This document shows positions 34,634 through 46,273 of a stretch of 64,000 bases of DNA, one piece after another. Source of the stretch: Styela clava (lineage: Eukaryota; Chordata; Ascidiacea; Stolidobranchia; Styelidae); NCBI RefSeq assembly GCF_964204865.1, contig NC_135254.1:19907001-19971000 (forward strand), written 5' to 3'. The notes beneath the pieces are model-generated. The model was not told the origin of the DNA. It worked only from the letters and a program-made list of their open reading frames with translations, and did no database searches. Made by a program: the position numbers and the translations under genes. How positions within the stretch are numbered: the stretch's first letter is position 1; each line of letters opens with the position of its first letter.

Positions 34634-36485
34634 CAGCGGTTCCCAAAGTGGGCGAAAACGCGATAACTTGGGAGGCGCTGATGGCGATTTGGGCAATTGG
34701 GGGGCGCTGAATGTTAAACTGGGCAATTGGGTGGGCGCTGACATCAATACGGGAACTCAAAAGAAGTGTGATAGTTTATGTAATTTACTTCTATGTTTTG
34801 GTTCAAACTAGTTTGCTTGTGATTTCGGTGTTGGAAATTTCTCGCTTAACGTAGAACAGATGTTATGACTTTTTTTCAGATCCGATTTGTTTCATAATAA
34901 TACTAGTCTAGCGCATACGGCATACGCTTCCTTCATCATGCACTGCAAGTTTTGTTGTACTGTTTTGAATAACAGCTTCATTTTACTATCGTGTTCTATA
35001 GTGTTTCGAAGCGGCAGTGTAAGTACAACATCCTTCATATTATAATTTTGGTTTTGTTAAGAGCAACACGTGAGAGCTGGGCTTCTGATTGAACTGACGC
35101 CCGCCAAATAGGACCATCTCCAGGTTGCGACTTAACAGATTCATTTATATTTCTTGAGTCATTGAATAATAAGGCTACATAAGTAATACATAAATTAGCA
35201 AGCGACAAAGACCTAGCCTGTTGTTAAATCATGTTGTGACTGAAATTGTTTGATGTCGGTGTATCATTTGTGTTGCGTAAGTTCAAAATATCGAATACAG
35301 TAACTGAAGCAGCATATTTAAACTGATTTATATCAAAAACTGTATTATACATCGTGGTCTTCAAAAAACTTAGCCATCAAATTCTCGATTACTTCTACAA
35401 AAATAAAGTAATTATTCATTTTTGTCTACGCTTGAACTAATGTTTGTGTTTGTTTGTACCCAAAATTGTCGGAAAATCTAGGACGTTTTGCACAAAAATA
35501 TGTTGTTCCTAAAATATATATGTTCCAAATGCCCTCATCGGTATTGAAGAAAGAATTTCATTCTTTTTGCAACATTGTCAATCACCCTTCTTTGGGCATT
35601 TATTTTATTTTATTTCTGCGATTGCAGCCTTGAGTTCACTACTTTTTTGAGGATTGTCCTGATACAAAGGTCCCTCGAACACCCTACATATCAAAAGGTT
35701 TCAATTCGATAATTGGGGTGCCCACTGGATGTCATTGCTGTCTTTTCTCTCTGAAAAGCAAGCGTCTGATTTTATGTATGGGGCGTTGCCTCGTTATGCT
35801 GGAACCACTGCTGGTCACCTCTATCAATCCTTCAAGGGATGTCCAGATTTTTCTTGGCACAACTACGTAATGTTCTGTATTCATCGTTTGAACTCTTTCA
35901 TTTCCATGCCCTGCGCTTCAGCAGAACACTAAGTGGTTGAAAATTTTGCAAAACTTCTGAGAAAATCATACGCAAATAGAAGTTTATTCGCAAATAAATA
36001 ATTTTTTTGAAGATAGTTAAGAAATTTTTGGTTTCCATTTTCTAGATAACCCCGAACTTTTAGAAGCGAACATGCACCACTATCATTGGGTTTATACTTT
36101 AAACCCACGTTCAGTCTTTCAGTATTCCATCTTTTTGGAAACCCAATCAAATTGAAATATCCTCACCTGTAAGATCGGGTTGAATATTGCTCTTGCTCTT
36201 GCCAGCTCATTATTGGTAGAGCATGTATTTAGTGCAGTGACCGCACTTTTACATATCAAAAAAGATTTCCTCGACAGTGTCAGACGAGGAGACTCAAGAC
36301 TTGTTTTTGACTGAAATGAAGCCAGATATTATCAAACTAGTGGCATTTCACTAGGCTCAATCTTCACATTATACTAATAATAAATGGAGAATAAAGTTGC
36401 TTTGACTTTTTTTTGTCAGGGGGGCGTTTACTAGTTAAAAAGTCATCCAAGGGGGCGCTGGCAGAAAAAAGTTTGGGAAACACTG
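34634..36485. mobile_element. Decayed hAT element, 1,852 bp
   Basis: Left end CAGCGGTTCCCAAAGTGGGC, right end AAAGTTTGGGAAACACTG. The left flank is ATTCAAAC (34,626-34,633), the right flank ATTTTAAAC (36,486-36,494). The empty site survives in the nearby duplicate at about 36,897 as ATTTAAAC, so an 8-bp duplication is well supported. GGGGGCGCTG-type repeats lie inside both ends. Near 36,205-36,300 a plus frame reads like the end of a ZBED5-type hAT transposase (EHVFSAVTALLHIKKDFLD), with stops either side. Confidence 0.9.
36205..36310 (+). pseudogene. hAT transposase C-terminal relic
   Basis: The frame EHVFSAVTALLHIKKDFLD, then RRGDSRLVFD and a stop, resembles the C-terminal FSAL/TALKTKxRNRLD, DLRxxLS pattern of hAT transposases of the ZBED5/SCAND3 kind. 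Stops and frameshifts elsewhere show that it is not functional. Confidence 0.55.
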
Positions 36486-37060
36486 ATTTTAAACAGAAGC
36501 AAATGTACGACTATGTTTATAATCAAGTTGGCCTGAGGCGATTGAGGCACTTAGTCCTTGTTTTCGCCGAGAACTTCCAAGTGTGTACTATCAGAGTATA
36601 CCTCACTAATTAAAGCTTGTGTGTATTGAGATATCCGAACAATATAAGACTGCATAACATTTTGCTAGATGCCAGATTACCTTTTTGGAAACGTTGTGAT
36701 AAAATTTGTATTACTGTACATGGAAGTAATTTTGACTTAACTCACATTTTTTGTTATTTCAGCAAATGTCTCATGATTGTGTATGACTCTTGAATAATTA
36801 GAGTTTTTATAGTCAAAATCATCGCACTTGATTTATATTTTATTTTTAGTTAAACTAAAAATATATACGCTATCATGTGAATGCTGCGTAGCTCATCATT
36901 TAAACAGAAGCAATTGAAGCAAATGTACGACTACGTTTATGATGAAGTTGGCCCGGGGCGATTGCGTCACTTAGTTCTTGTTTTCGCCGGGAACCTCTAA
37001 GTGTGTATTATCAGAGTATGCCTTACTATTTAAAGCTTGCGTGTATTGAGAAATTTTGCG
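36486..37060 (+). repeat. Duplicated fragments of the WSCD-like intron and 3' flank
   Basis: 36,631-36,813 matches intron 6 of the WSCD-like gene at about 32,997-33,190. 36,816-36,904 matches its downstream flank at 34,547-34,633. 36,487-36,630 matches 36,897-37,040. So a block from this gene was copied and rearranged in tandem. No coding exon of the gene is included. Confidence 0.85.
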
Positions 37061-38029
37061 AATGTATCGATAAACAAAATTCGAATGTGATGCAGTTACA
37101 AACGTATTAAGCGTTTGAGGCGGGAGATATTTTATATTATATATAACAAAAGGGTCGCAGAGGCAGCTTCCTTGACGGCGATTGCATTGTCAGTACTGTA
37201 TACGTATTCAGAAGGCAGATGCTAGCATTAAAGTTGTTCACGAGCATTGGTTGTTTGATACAAGTGTCTCTGATAGTTGTCTGAAAAACATCAATCATCA
37301 ATTTTTGACAAAGGCGTACGTTGTCGTTTGCTATGTGTTTATTGGATATTTATGCTTTATTTCGCTTGCATAAAACCAATTTAGGTGAACGGTTAACCTG
37401 ACTGACGTGTAGAGCTGCATTAAAGCTGCAGCGCCAAGCAAACTGGTGCCAACCAACTAAATATACTCTAGTGATATTTGCCAAAACTAGAGAAGGAAAG
37501 ATATCAAATTAATATAACTAAATTAATGATAGATTCATTTCAGTCGATGTGGCTAATGTTATACAATTGCGCTTGCCTTTATCAGATCTCAATATCATTT
37601 TTTGTACTCTTGGCAACGCGGAATACTCGTGACACAAACATACGTACGTACGTTCATATATAGTTTGTTTTATAATTAACAGGGTTGGGGTGAATAAAAG
37701 CTTTCAATTGTGCACAAGTAACTAACACGATACGAGTAAATTGGATTTCTGCACACGGAAGATAAACCTTTGTTAATCAGGTGTCCTACGCTCAAAAATG
37801 TCACAGTTTATTTACACCATTCCGGTATTTTGCTAGAATAGACAAAGGTAAAAAGAAGACGTAAAATTTATATGTTGATATATAATGTACGTTTATTTTT
37901 TTTCTAGTCACATAAAAATTGGTTTCCACTTTCTTATCAAGTATACTTAATTTGATGTTCGTATCTACAATTTCTAACTCCTCCGAAGTATTGTTTGCAC
38001 TTTCTTACATTGCTTAAACTTAATTCTAG
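37061..38029. other. Upstream region of the arylsulfatase-like gene
   Basis: No exon or repeat is recognised. It ends in a pyrimidine-rich acceptor CTTAATTCTAG directly touching the ATG of the next gene, so part of this stretch is likely an intron or an outron removed by splicing. Confidence 0.45.
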
Positions 38030-39640
38030 ATGAAATTCAAAAACTTGAAAAACTATTATATGATTACACTGCTGTTGTCGATAAAAATATTGCTTTCTGT
38101 TCGATTGGCGTTAGGAAAAGTTGAGGTAAAAAATCGACCTCACATAGTGTTTGTATTAGCAGATGATTTAGGGTACAACGATGTTGGTTATCATAGAGGT
38201 TCGGACATAAAAACTCCGTGCATAGATAAATTAGCAACCACAGGTACAAGGCTCGAGAATTATTACGTGCAACCAACATGTACACCCAGTCGGACTCAAC
38301 TAATGAGTGGACGTTATCAAATACACACCGGAATGCAGCATAGTAACATATCACCTAGTAAGCCTTATGGACTACCTTTGGATAACATTTTACTGCCAGA
38401 ACAACTTAAAGCTTGTGGATACAAGACACACATGATTGGAAAATGGCATCTCGGCTTCTACAAAAACAAGTACTTGCCATGGAAACGGGGTTTCGACAGT
38501 TTTTTTGGAATCTTAACTGGGGGTGCATCTTATTATTACCACGTCAAGAAAGACAATGCTTTAAAAGGATTCACCATGTACGACTCTCAGTTTGGTCCTA
38601 CAATGAATTATTTTGGAAAATACTCAACGGACATTTACTCTGACAAAGCCAGTGATATCATTACAAGACATAATAAAAGCAAACCACTATTTTTATATTT
38701 GGCCCATCAAGCGCCCCATGCTCCATTAGAAAACCCACCCGGATTATCTAATCATTATGGTCACATAAGCAATAAGAATAGACGAATATACGCTCGAATG
38801 GTCTCTTATATGGATAAATCCATATGTAAGCTGGAACGGAATTTGAAAAAAGCATCTTTGTGGGACAACACAATATTTATATTCTCTACTGACAACGGAG
38901 GTACACCATTTTTTGGCGGAAACAATTGGCCACTGAGAGGGACGAAAAAGACGCTTTGGGAAGGCGGAATCAAAGCAGTAGGATTTGTTAATGGGGGTCA
39001 TATTAAAAAACTGAAGCCCGCAGTTAATGGACTCTTTCATATAAGCGATTGGATGCCCACGTTACTACATGCTTCAAAATGTCCGATTTTGAGGAATACT
39101 CCGCCTTTAGACGGGATTAATCAGTGGAATATTTTATCACAGAAAGGCATTTCAAAAAGACGGGAGATTCTTCATAATATTGATCCACTGACTATGGAAC
39201 TAGTAAGAGAGGACAGAAATACAACTTTGAACGTATTCGACGTAAGAATAAAAGCTGCTATACGGCACGGGACATGGAAATTGATAACAGGAAATCCTGG
39301 TATAGGCGATTGGATACCGCCTCCTGAATACGACTTGAAGTCGATTCCGTCGTCGACACGAGGCCTCGTTCAACTGTATAATATCAGAAAAGATCCTTCT
39401 GAAAAAAAGAATTTGGCATCACGCCACCCGGGTATTGTAGCTTGGCTTCTCAAAAAACTTGCACAATACAACAGCACGTCAGTTCCAGTTGTGTTTCCAG
39501 ATTCCTCTACCTTGTCTAATCCCGAATTTCACTGTGGATTTTGGGCGCCCTGGATGGGCAAAAAAATAAAGTTTCCTGAAAAAGTTTGTAGTATTTCGAA
39601 GATTAAATGGCAACAAGTTGCAAAATTTTCTCGTTTGTAA
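38030..39640 (+). CDS. Arylsulfatase B-like sulfatase (ARSB/ARSI/ARSJ group), intronless
   Basis: 536 residues. Sulfatases hydrolyse sulfate esters in lysosomes, the ER or outside the cell; this subgroup acts on glycosaminoglycan or other carbohydrate sulfates. Seen: a hydrophobic N-terminus (about 11-29) that can serve as signal peptide, metal-binding D45-D46 in FVLADDLGYNDVGYH, the formylglycine-forming motif C84-TPSR in PTCTPSRTQLMSGRY, GKWHLG (K138, H140), HQAPHAP (H226, H230), STDNGG (D288, N289) and RGTKKTLWEGG (K306 or K307). Every active-site element that I know is there, so it should be active if C84 is modified by the host enzyme. The length is normal for the family. The start codon directly follows an acceptor-like TTCTAG. 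No intron interrupts it, unlike the neighbouring genes. It lies 3.7 kb from a sulfotransferase gene on the same strand. The substrate cannot be deduced. Confidence 0.94.
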   Translation: MKFKNLKNYYMITLLLSIKILLSVRLALGKVEVKNRPHIVFVLADDLGYNDVGYHRGSDIKTPCIDKLATTGTRLENYYVQPTCTPSRTQLMSGRYQIHTGMQHSNISPSKPYGLPLDNILLPEQLKACGYKTHMIGKWHLGFYKNKYLPWKRGFDSFFGILTGGASYYYHVKKDNALKGFTMYDSQFGPTMNYFGKYSTDIYSDKASDIITRHNKSKPLFLYLAHQAPHAPLENPPGLSNHYGHISNKNRRIYARMVSYMDKSICKLERNLKKASLWDNTIFIFSTDNGGTPFFGGNNWPLRGTKKTLWEGGIKAVGFVNGGHIKKLKPAVNGLFHISDWMPTLLHASKCPILRNTPPLDGINQWNILSQKGISKRREILHNIDPLTMELVREDRNTTLNVFDVRIKAAIRHGTWKLITGNPGIGDWIPPPEYDLKSIPSSTRGLVQLYNIRKDPSEKKNLASRHPGIVAWLLKKLAQYNSTSVPVVFPDSSTLSNPEFHCGFWAPWMGKKIKFPEKVCSISKIKWQQVAKFSRL

Positions 39641-41220
39641 CATCGCGATTTCAATTTTTTTCTGTGTGATAAGAAACTTGACTGACAGAAAAATGGCTGA
39701 ACTGAATTTTGAAATAAGCCAATAGGTAAAGGTATTAGCAAACAACTCGGATTTCTTATGATCTATGACTGATTTAATGAAAACAAATTCAAGTAAGAAT
39801 GTTTAAATGTGGTCAAATTATACCTTGGCTCAGTATATTTTCATTAGTATTAGTTAATTTTTATATTATAGATTCATTAGTTTCATATCGCCTATTTTCT
39901 TAATTGCTTTCTGTGCACCACTTGCTTGCACAGGCTCGTATTACCAGCATGTATGAAATCGTTTTTGGTTTATTTTAAAGATCTGCCTGTTGTAAAACAT
40001 GGAGAATATTTATAATCAAGTTTTTTGGGGGGTTTTTCTGTATTTTTTATTGGAGCAGAATCTATATTTGCAAAAAATCTTATCACAACAAGCACCAAAT
40101 GCGATGACAACTTACAAAATCATCGCTTTATGTCCGGGCCTGCCTCAGACCAGAGCAAGACGACAACAAAATCACTCTAATGCAGGGGTCACCAACCCGT
40201 TGCCCGCGGGCACCAAGTCGACCGCGAAGACCACATGAGTCGCCCGCAGGTCTGTTTCAAAATAAGCTTAATAACGGCGTTTATAAGTAAGCTACATCAA
40301 TTAATTTTTGTCATGTTATTCTTGTATAAATCACACTTATGTCTTATCTGGGAACTGGGAATGACACTATGTTGTTTATTATGGTAACGATCATCCTAAC
40401 TTTAATTTGACCTCAGTAATGTGACGGGTCATTTAATACTCTCCCAATTATGACATCACACAGATGTCACCTTCTGCGAACCCCCGTTTTTTCGTATCCG
40501 TTGATTTGTGGAGAAGCAATGCCAATAATACAATTATTGATTTAAAAGAAAAACGAAATAAAACCTACCATTTTCTTCCTTTTACCACCATACAAAACAG
40601 TCTGCGTATGTCTCATTTGCGGGGCGATTATAGCAACGACAAAGCGAAGAGACATTTCACATCTTGTCACTATCCATTTGCCAGCGCAGTACAGGCAGAA
40701 AAGCCCGACATTTAAATCAAACAGCAATCCTCTGTCACGAGATCAGTGTTTAGTTCAAGCTATCTTTGTGAATCAACATTTTTTGACATGAACTTCACAA
40801 GGAACTAAGCACGGAATACGCCTTACTGATGAAAATCTGCAATACTCGCTCAGAGTTACAGTGTCAAGTTACACGCCTAATTATTAAGTTACACGTGTTG
40901 CAAAATTTTCGTAAAATCGTAAATATGAAGAAAATGAAAAAATGGATTATGAAAAGACGTTGAAATCCCAGGGAAATGAGAGAGAAAAAAGATGCAATCG
41001 CTCTGGGACATTTAAAATATTACTTTTACCATACTGCTTTTCTCCGTGCTATATAGATTATAATCACCAATGGGTTTTCACGATTTTGCCATTTGCAAAG
41101 AACAGGCTGGTTTAACAGCTTGATTCATCTAATAACTTATCATATCTTGTTGCATTGTTCTATAGTCAAGAATATTTGGTGGGTATGAGTTTAATTAATA
41201 AAAATTTTCAAACGTCTACA
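39641..41220. other. No gene; a partial hAT left end
   Basis: CAGGGGTCACCAACCCGTTG at about 40,183, followed by CCCGCGGGC, is a typical hAT left terminus, but I could not find its right end or target duplication. The remainder is AT-rich without a supported gene. Confidence 0.5.
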
Positions 41221-41590
41221 TAGCTAATGAAACATCTCGGTTAAGATGATCTACCGATCATGTCTTTAATTCGACATTACATTTCACTGCATAAGAAAAT
41301 CAAATGGGCATATTTTTTGAAATAGTACTCTATACTTTGGCCTTCTCTTTCATTTTATTTATATTGTAGAACCATCGAACTTCCGAAGCGAAAAAATATC
41401 GAATAACTCGTGTGTTTTCAACCTTACGAACAACCAACAGATAATCCTCTTGAATTGTATGTCATAATACGAATTGAGCTGAGCGAATACACAGACTCTG
41501 TGACAGGAAAAAAGATATTTTCTGAATCCACCAAACCATGTTAAATTATGTATGGATGTAATGTAGAAGAAAATAATAACACTACTGAAC
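41221..41590 (+). pseudogene. GNAT acetyltransferase relic (exons 3 and 4)
   Basis: 41,224-41,262 matches exon 3 of the intact gene downstream (ATCTCGGTTAAGATGATCTA against ATCTCGGCCAAGATGATCTT); one codon has become a TAA stop. 41,370-41,590 matches exon 4, including the acceptor (ATATTGTAG), AACCATCGAAC against AACCTTCGAGC, and ACAGACTCTGTGACAGGA against AGAGACTCTGTGACCGGA. Frameshifts and stops abound. It is a dead tandem copy of the 43-45 kb gene. I could not place relics of exons 1 and 2. Confidence 0.85.
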
Positions 41591-42972
41591 ATTTCACAGA
41601 TGTCGCAAGTACGTCACGCAAGTAATATCCGATATATCATTCTGGTTCACCTCCTACCCATACCGGTAGTTTATTTAGAATCTATTGTTGTTGTTGTTTC
41701 TATGATTTGATATAATTGAATAAAGATTACATTTTGAGTTACTCCTTAGCTACATGCTGCTGTAATTAACACAAAGGGTTTCGCTGACTAGATGACTCCT
41801 TGATTATTTCGTAACCTCTTTTGTCCGTTTTTGCAATTTATTAAATGTATTTTTTTTTTTCTCGCTTTATGTTTCATATCGGTTTTTGCACGACGAAAAT
41901 AAATGTCAGAATTCTTTAGCAGTCACCTGTGATCCTATATTATTGTTGCACTTATTACCTAATCGCATTAGAATGTAAGCGTATCACTAACCAAAGCAAA
42001 TAACTATTATGATGGAACTATATTTCGCCTTTCATTGTTTCACCTGTTTATATTATTTAGGGTCGTGTGTGGAGTCGGGGCAAGGTTTTAACTAATATAT
42101 TTTTCATTTGAGTAGATTTGTTTTTTTTCCTTCCCAGCTGACACCGAGCACCTCTGCCTTCGTGACCTTGTCAACAAAGTGACTATTGATCATATCACAT
42201 ACAAAAGTCCGAAATTCATATTCACGTGTTGCCATTATTAAAAATGCTAGTCGTGCAACTTGTAAATAGGAACGAATATAGGATTTTTGTGGGCTACAAT
42301 AAAAACATATAAAAGTACGCTATTGCAGTAAACACTCACTGTAAAGATGGTGAGATAATCTTATCGCCGTCCCAAGCTTGGGTCAGTGCGATTTTGTTTC
42401 AAGCTAGCAATAAATGTTTACACTGACATTTATAGTATATATGAGCATTCATGCCATGTATTCGAATTGGAGGCTTCTGGTTACTTTTTAACCCTGGCAC
42501 TTCATGATTATTTCATACACTGCACAAACAGTGTCGTGGTTTTTGGATCACATGAGTAAATATTACGGATAGTATCTATAGCGCAATGACAGGATTTACT
42601 GTTTGCAAATGACATTAAGTCAAAGAATAATGTTTACGAATGGAGCAATTTATCAAATCTGTCACGATTAAAAAGTTTTAAGCCTTGAAAAAGCGCTTCT
42701 GTTGCGAAACGTATGGTATATTTTGCAGTTTGGTTTCGATAGGAATCGTAGAATTATGTAAATAAAACTGGAGAAAATGCATTTCGTTATTTGCAATCTA
42801 GCAAGTTGATAAAAAGACAATTGGGATTGATATATTACTGAAAGAAAGTTTGCTTTAGGATTATTTAATGTTCTTTTCTCACTATTTTTATAGAACATGT
42901 AGTGTTTTATAGAACATGTCAGATAAAACTCAAATGATTATATGCTTGAGTCATACATAATAAAATTTATAG
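41591..42972. other. No gene recognised
   Basis: Spacer between the GNAT relic and the intact GNAT gene. AG directly before the ATG at 42,973 suggests that its last part is intron or outron. Confidence 0.45.
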
Positions 42973-45266
42973 ATGGATCTCAAATATAGAATTCTAACAT
43001 CAGAAGACGTTGAAGCTGTTCGCAAACTTCTGGAGAAATATTATACCAACAAATTTCCTCTCACGAAATACCTTGGGATAAAAAATGAAGATCTACGAGA
43101 TACGTATTACTCGCGTATAGAGGTTAGAACACTTTTCTTTACGTGTAGATGATAGTAGTGGATTCCACCATTTCGGTCGAGTAAGGAAGCGTAAACAAAC
43201 TTTTGCGACAATGTATTTTTACAAATTTGGACTCCCGCGTATATATTCATAATACTACATTGTTCTAAAAGTCTATTGCTTGTCTAAAAGTCTAAATTTT
43301 TTTTAATTAGTTCGGATAACATCATATTTTCAACAAGTTAGTTTTTGCAAAACTACATTCTCGAAGGAATCGTTAGCCGTAACTCAAGAATCACAGGAGT
43401 CCGTTCTAGCGAAGCTACAATCTTGCAAACATGCATTCTTTCGCGATAATATTCGTGCCAACTTCTTGACGCATGGGGCTACTCTCGCAAAACCTTCAAT
43501 CAGAATTTAACTTTCGTCCGATAAAGGGCGGTGGTAAAGTCGTTTTAAATGTTGAGTACAATCACAAAGTTGGGTTATCACGGAAATAATTTTGATACGA
43601 ATTTCATTCTATGTAAATTTTCAAGATTTTTGGCGTTCAACGCTCACATAAATTGAACTTCGATCTTGAGATTCGCATTTTGCAAAGTCAACAGAGTCCA
43701 ATTGAACGCAAATGAATTTATTCTGTATGTGCTGTCACTGATATGCGAGCAGAAACTTTATTTTTAGATAGACCGAGAAGTTTTGGCTACAGTTATGGAG
43801 ATAGAAATCTAGCCTGTGGCGGGATGCAAGAGTTTCCCTTATCCTGGAAACGACACGGGAATGGATTAAGAATCTATTTTTCTATTGTTCTCTAGCATCA
43901 ATTCTCAAATGATCAGTACGAGGTGTACCGGTAGATGATAGCTGGGCTGTGAGTTATTCATAGCAAGTGTGAACTGGAGCACATTTATTCTTAAAAATTA
44001 CATTAACGTATACAAGTGCAGGATGAGATCGACAGACAGAAAGGTAAAGCTCAGCACTGCAGCATTGCTCAGATATTCATTGTATTCCTATTTCCTATAC
44101 GCTGTTACTGATCTCTAGCTCTGCATTACACTACTGTTTTTGTCAACTACGCGATGAGCGTTTTTTAGTAGTTTTCAAAAATTCATATGTAGTAAACTAT
44201 ATCGACTTTATGTGAGTTGTAAGCGTCAAAATTTATGATAAAACATATAGAATTGAATCCCTCAAAAAATATTTCCGTGATAACCCAACTTTAAGCTTAA
44301 ATGTAAATCATATCTATCAATATTTATTTGAAATAATTTCTTATTTTCAGTCATTCTTGAAACAAGGAAACTCATTTGGGGCATTCGATGAATTAGACCA
44401 AATAGTTGCAGTTTTCGTAAATGTGAAACCAGACGAAAACGAGAAAAATACATTTGAAAATACATTGAAATCACACGAAAAAATAGATGCAATTAACAGG
44501 GTAATCTTAAACTTCATATCTAAAGCTTCAGGAATTTCGCCACAAAAAGGAAATTCATGTTTTATTCATCTGAATAGGTTTAATATATTTGATACAAAAA
44601 ATCATATACCATCTCCATACATATGCGTGTGTATTCGTGAACACAGAATAAATATTTTTTTAGATGATGATATATCTCGGCCAAGATGATCTTCCTGATA
44701 TTCTTGGAACAACCGAATACTGGGAAATGAAAATGTCAGTAGCTCATCCAAAATATCGCAGCTTGGGTGTGACAAATGAATTATTTTGGAAGTAAGCTTG
44801 AATATCTGTACCGATAAATGTATTTACAAAATAAAATAAGTGCAAAAAAAAGATAAGAAATCAGACAAAAAACATTACTTATATCCACTAGATTGTTTTC
44901 ATTGAATCTCGTGTAGAGGAAAAAGATCGATGATAACGAACGACTCAAACTCATCGATGGGAAGTAAACACGATTGTCATTTAATATACTGGTAGATGGA
45001 ATTCTTTCATTTAGTTATTGCTTGTTTCTTTCAGAACCTTCGAGCATGCCAAACGCAATAAAATCAAAAAACTTGTCGGTTTTCAAGCGTACGAAAACGT
45101 TCCTCCTCATTTTAAAGCTATAAGACGAATGGATTTAAGAGAATACAGAGACTCTGTGACCGGACAAAAGTTATTTTCGGGATTGAAACCACCAAATCAT
45201 GTTCTTATTCTTTCTAAATGTGATGTAGATGATGAAACTATTATGAGGTTAAACAGTCATCTTTAG
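42973..45266 (+). CDS. GNAT-family N-acetyltransferase, four exons
   Basis: My model joins 42973-43122, 44351-44500, 44664-44791 and 45035-45266: phases 0, 0, 2, GT-AG throughout, 660 bases, 219 residues. The family moves an acetyl group from acetyl-CoA to an amine. Seen: N-terminal MDLKYRILTSEDVEAVRKLL, a common beta1-alpha1 opening; FGAFDELDQIVAVFVNV as the beta2-beta3 hairpin; and motif A at 119-142 (YWEMKMSVAHPKYRSLGVTN), where R132-S-L-G135-V-T is the acetyl-CoA loop with T137 in place of the usual G or A. The late part (VGFQAYENVPPHFKAI) fits beta5-alpha4. It resembles arylalkylamine/insect dopamine N-acetyltransferase-like enzymes, but the substrate is not deducible. The donor of exon 2 (AGG|GTAATC) was chosen because it alone keeps phase 0 into exon 3. 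An AG immediately precedes the start codon. A dead copy lies 1.4 kb upstream. Confidence 0.86.
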
Positions 45267-45802
45267 TTAATTAAAGTCCCACGAATATGATGTTATTATA
45301 CTTTCTGGAGATTAACACCAGCAAATTTACATTTCAAACTGCTAAACCATATGTTGTCTAATTGTTCTGGCTTCGTTGTCTAAAATCACAGTTTGCTCTC
45401 ATTTCACAAATTTTCTATCTTTTTCGTCTTAAAAACTAAACTCACATTTTGACAGATGAGAAATTAGTTTATGGCTTGTCCGTAAATTTTCACTTAAAAA
45501 TTACATTTTTTGATAATATTAAATCGTTATAAATATATAATAGTAAATTATGTCGCGTATTAATTTTGTTTGCGAATCCGGCAGAGACTAAATTTCATAC
45601 AGAAGATGATAATATTGTACATTCATTCATCCACTCATGAAGTCATGTTATTTTTGCCCCAATGAACGTTTAAATTGCTATTGCATAATACCAAAGTCTC
45701 TCTCTATATATATAGATATATCCTCATTGATTTACCAGAACGATTATTGCAGGTATCAGATAAAATATATATATATATTGAAGATGTTACAAGCTAAGAT
45801 TT
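45267..45802. other. 3' flank of the GNAT gene
   Basis: AT-rich, with short (TA)n runs at about 45,710-45,780. No gene is recognised. Confidence 0.5.
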
Positions 45803-46182
45803 AAACGAGAATATCGGTTGGAAACCGAAGACTTATCGATCGATATTTAGGGGATCCCCCAAAACAGAAACTGCAGTTTCGATTCATCGGTTCTTGTAAC
45901 TTGCGCACTGCGCATCGCACACACACACTCGGCGGGTCTCAAAATTCTCTCGCTTTACATAAATCTAGATCACTTCATCAATAATCGATTGATAACTCGC
46001 TAATTATATGACATAATTCGCCCAAAATCAATAGGCTTCTGGTCCGAGATAAGATGACGTACATGCATAATCTGGAGCAGATTCAATCTCGCTTTCGTGA
46101 GATATGGCGTGCATCTAATAGACAAACAGACAGACAGACAAATACCTATCAACATACCTACCGATTAAAATCGATAAGTAAT
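45803..46182 (+). repeat. Interspersed repeat family 1, copy 3
   Basis: Close to the 4.0 kb copy over its full length, from AACGAGAATATCGGTTGG to AAAATCGATAAGTAA, including GACAGACAGACA. The frames seen across it are not genes. Confidence 0.87.
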
Positions 46183-46187
46183 AACTG

Positions 46188-46273
46188 GGCTTGTTCATGG
46201 AACATATATTGTTCTGTCCCATCCCATTAATGCCTGCTTTATCCCATGGGAATCCCGTTTCTATGAACAAGCC
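46188..46273. mobile_element. Small hairpin element
   Basis: 86 bp with inverted ends GGCTTGTTCATGG and the complement of GGCTTGTTCATAG. It abuts the right end of repeat family 1. Non-coding; a second copy was not found in the window. Confidence 0.6.

Noticed and set aside
44501-44689. Continuation of GNAT exon 2 to a stop at 44,689
   Set aside because: Splicing at 44,500 to 44,664 keeps phase 0 and restores the acetyl-CoA motif; reading through loses it.
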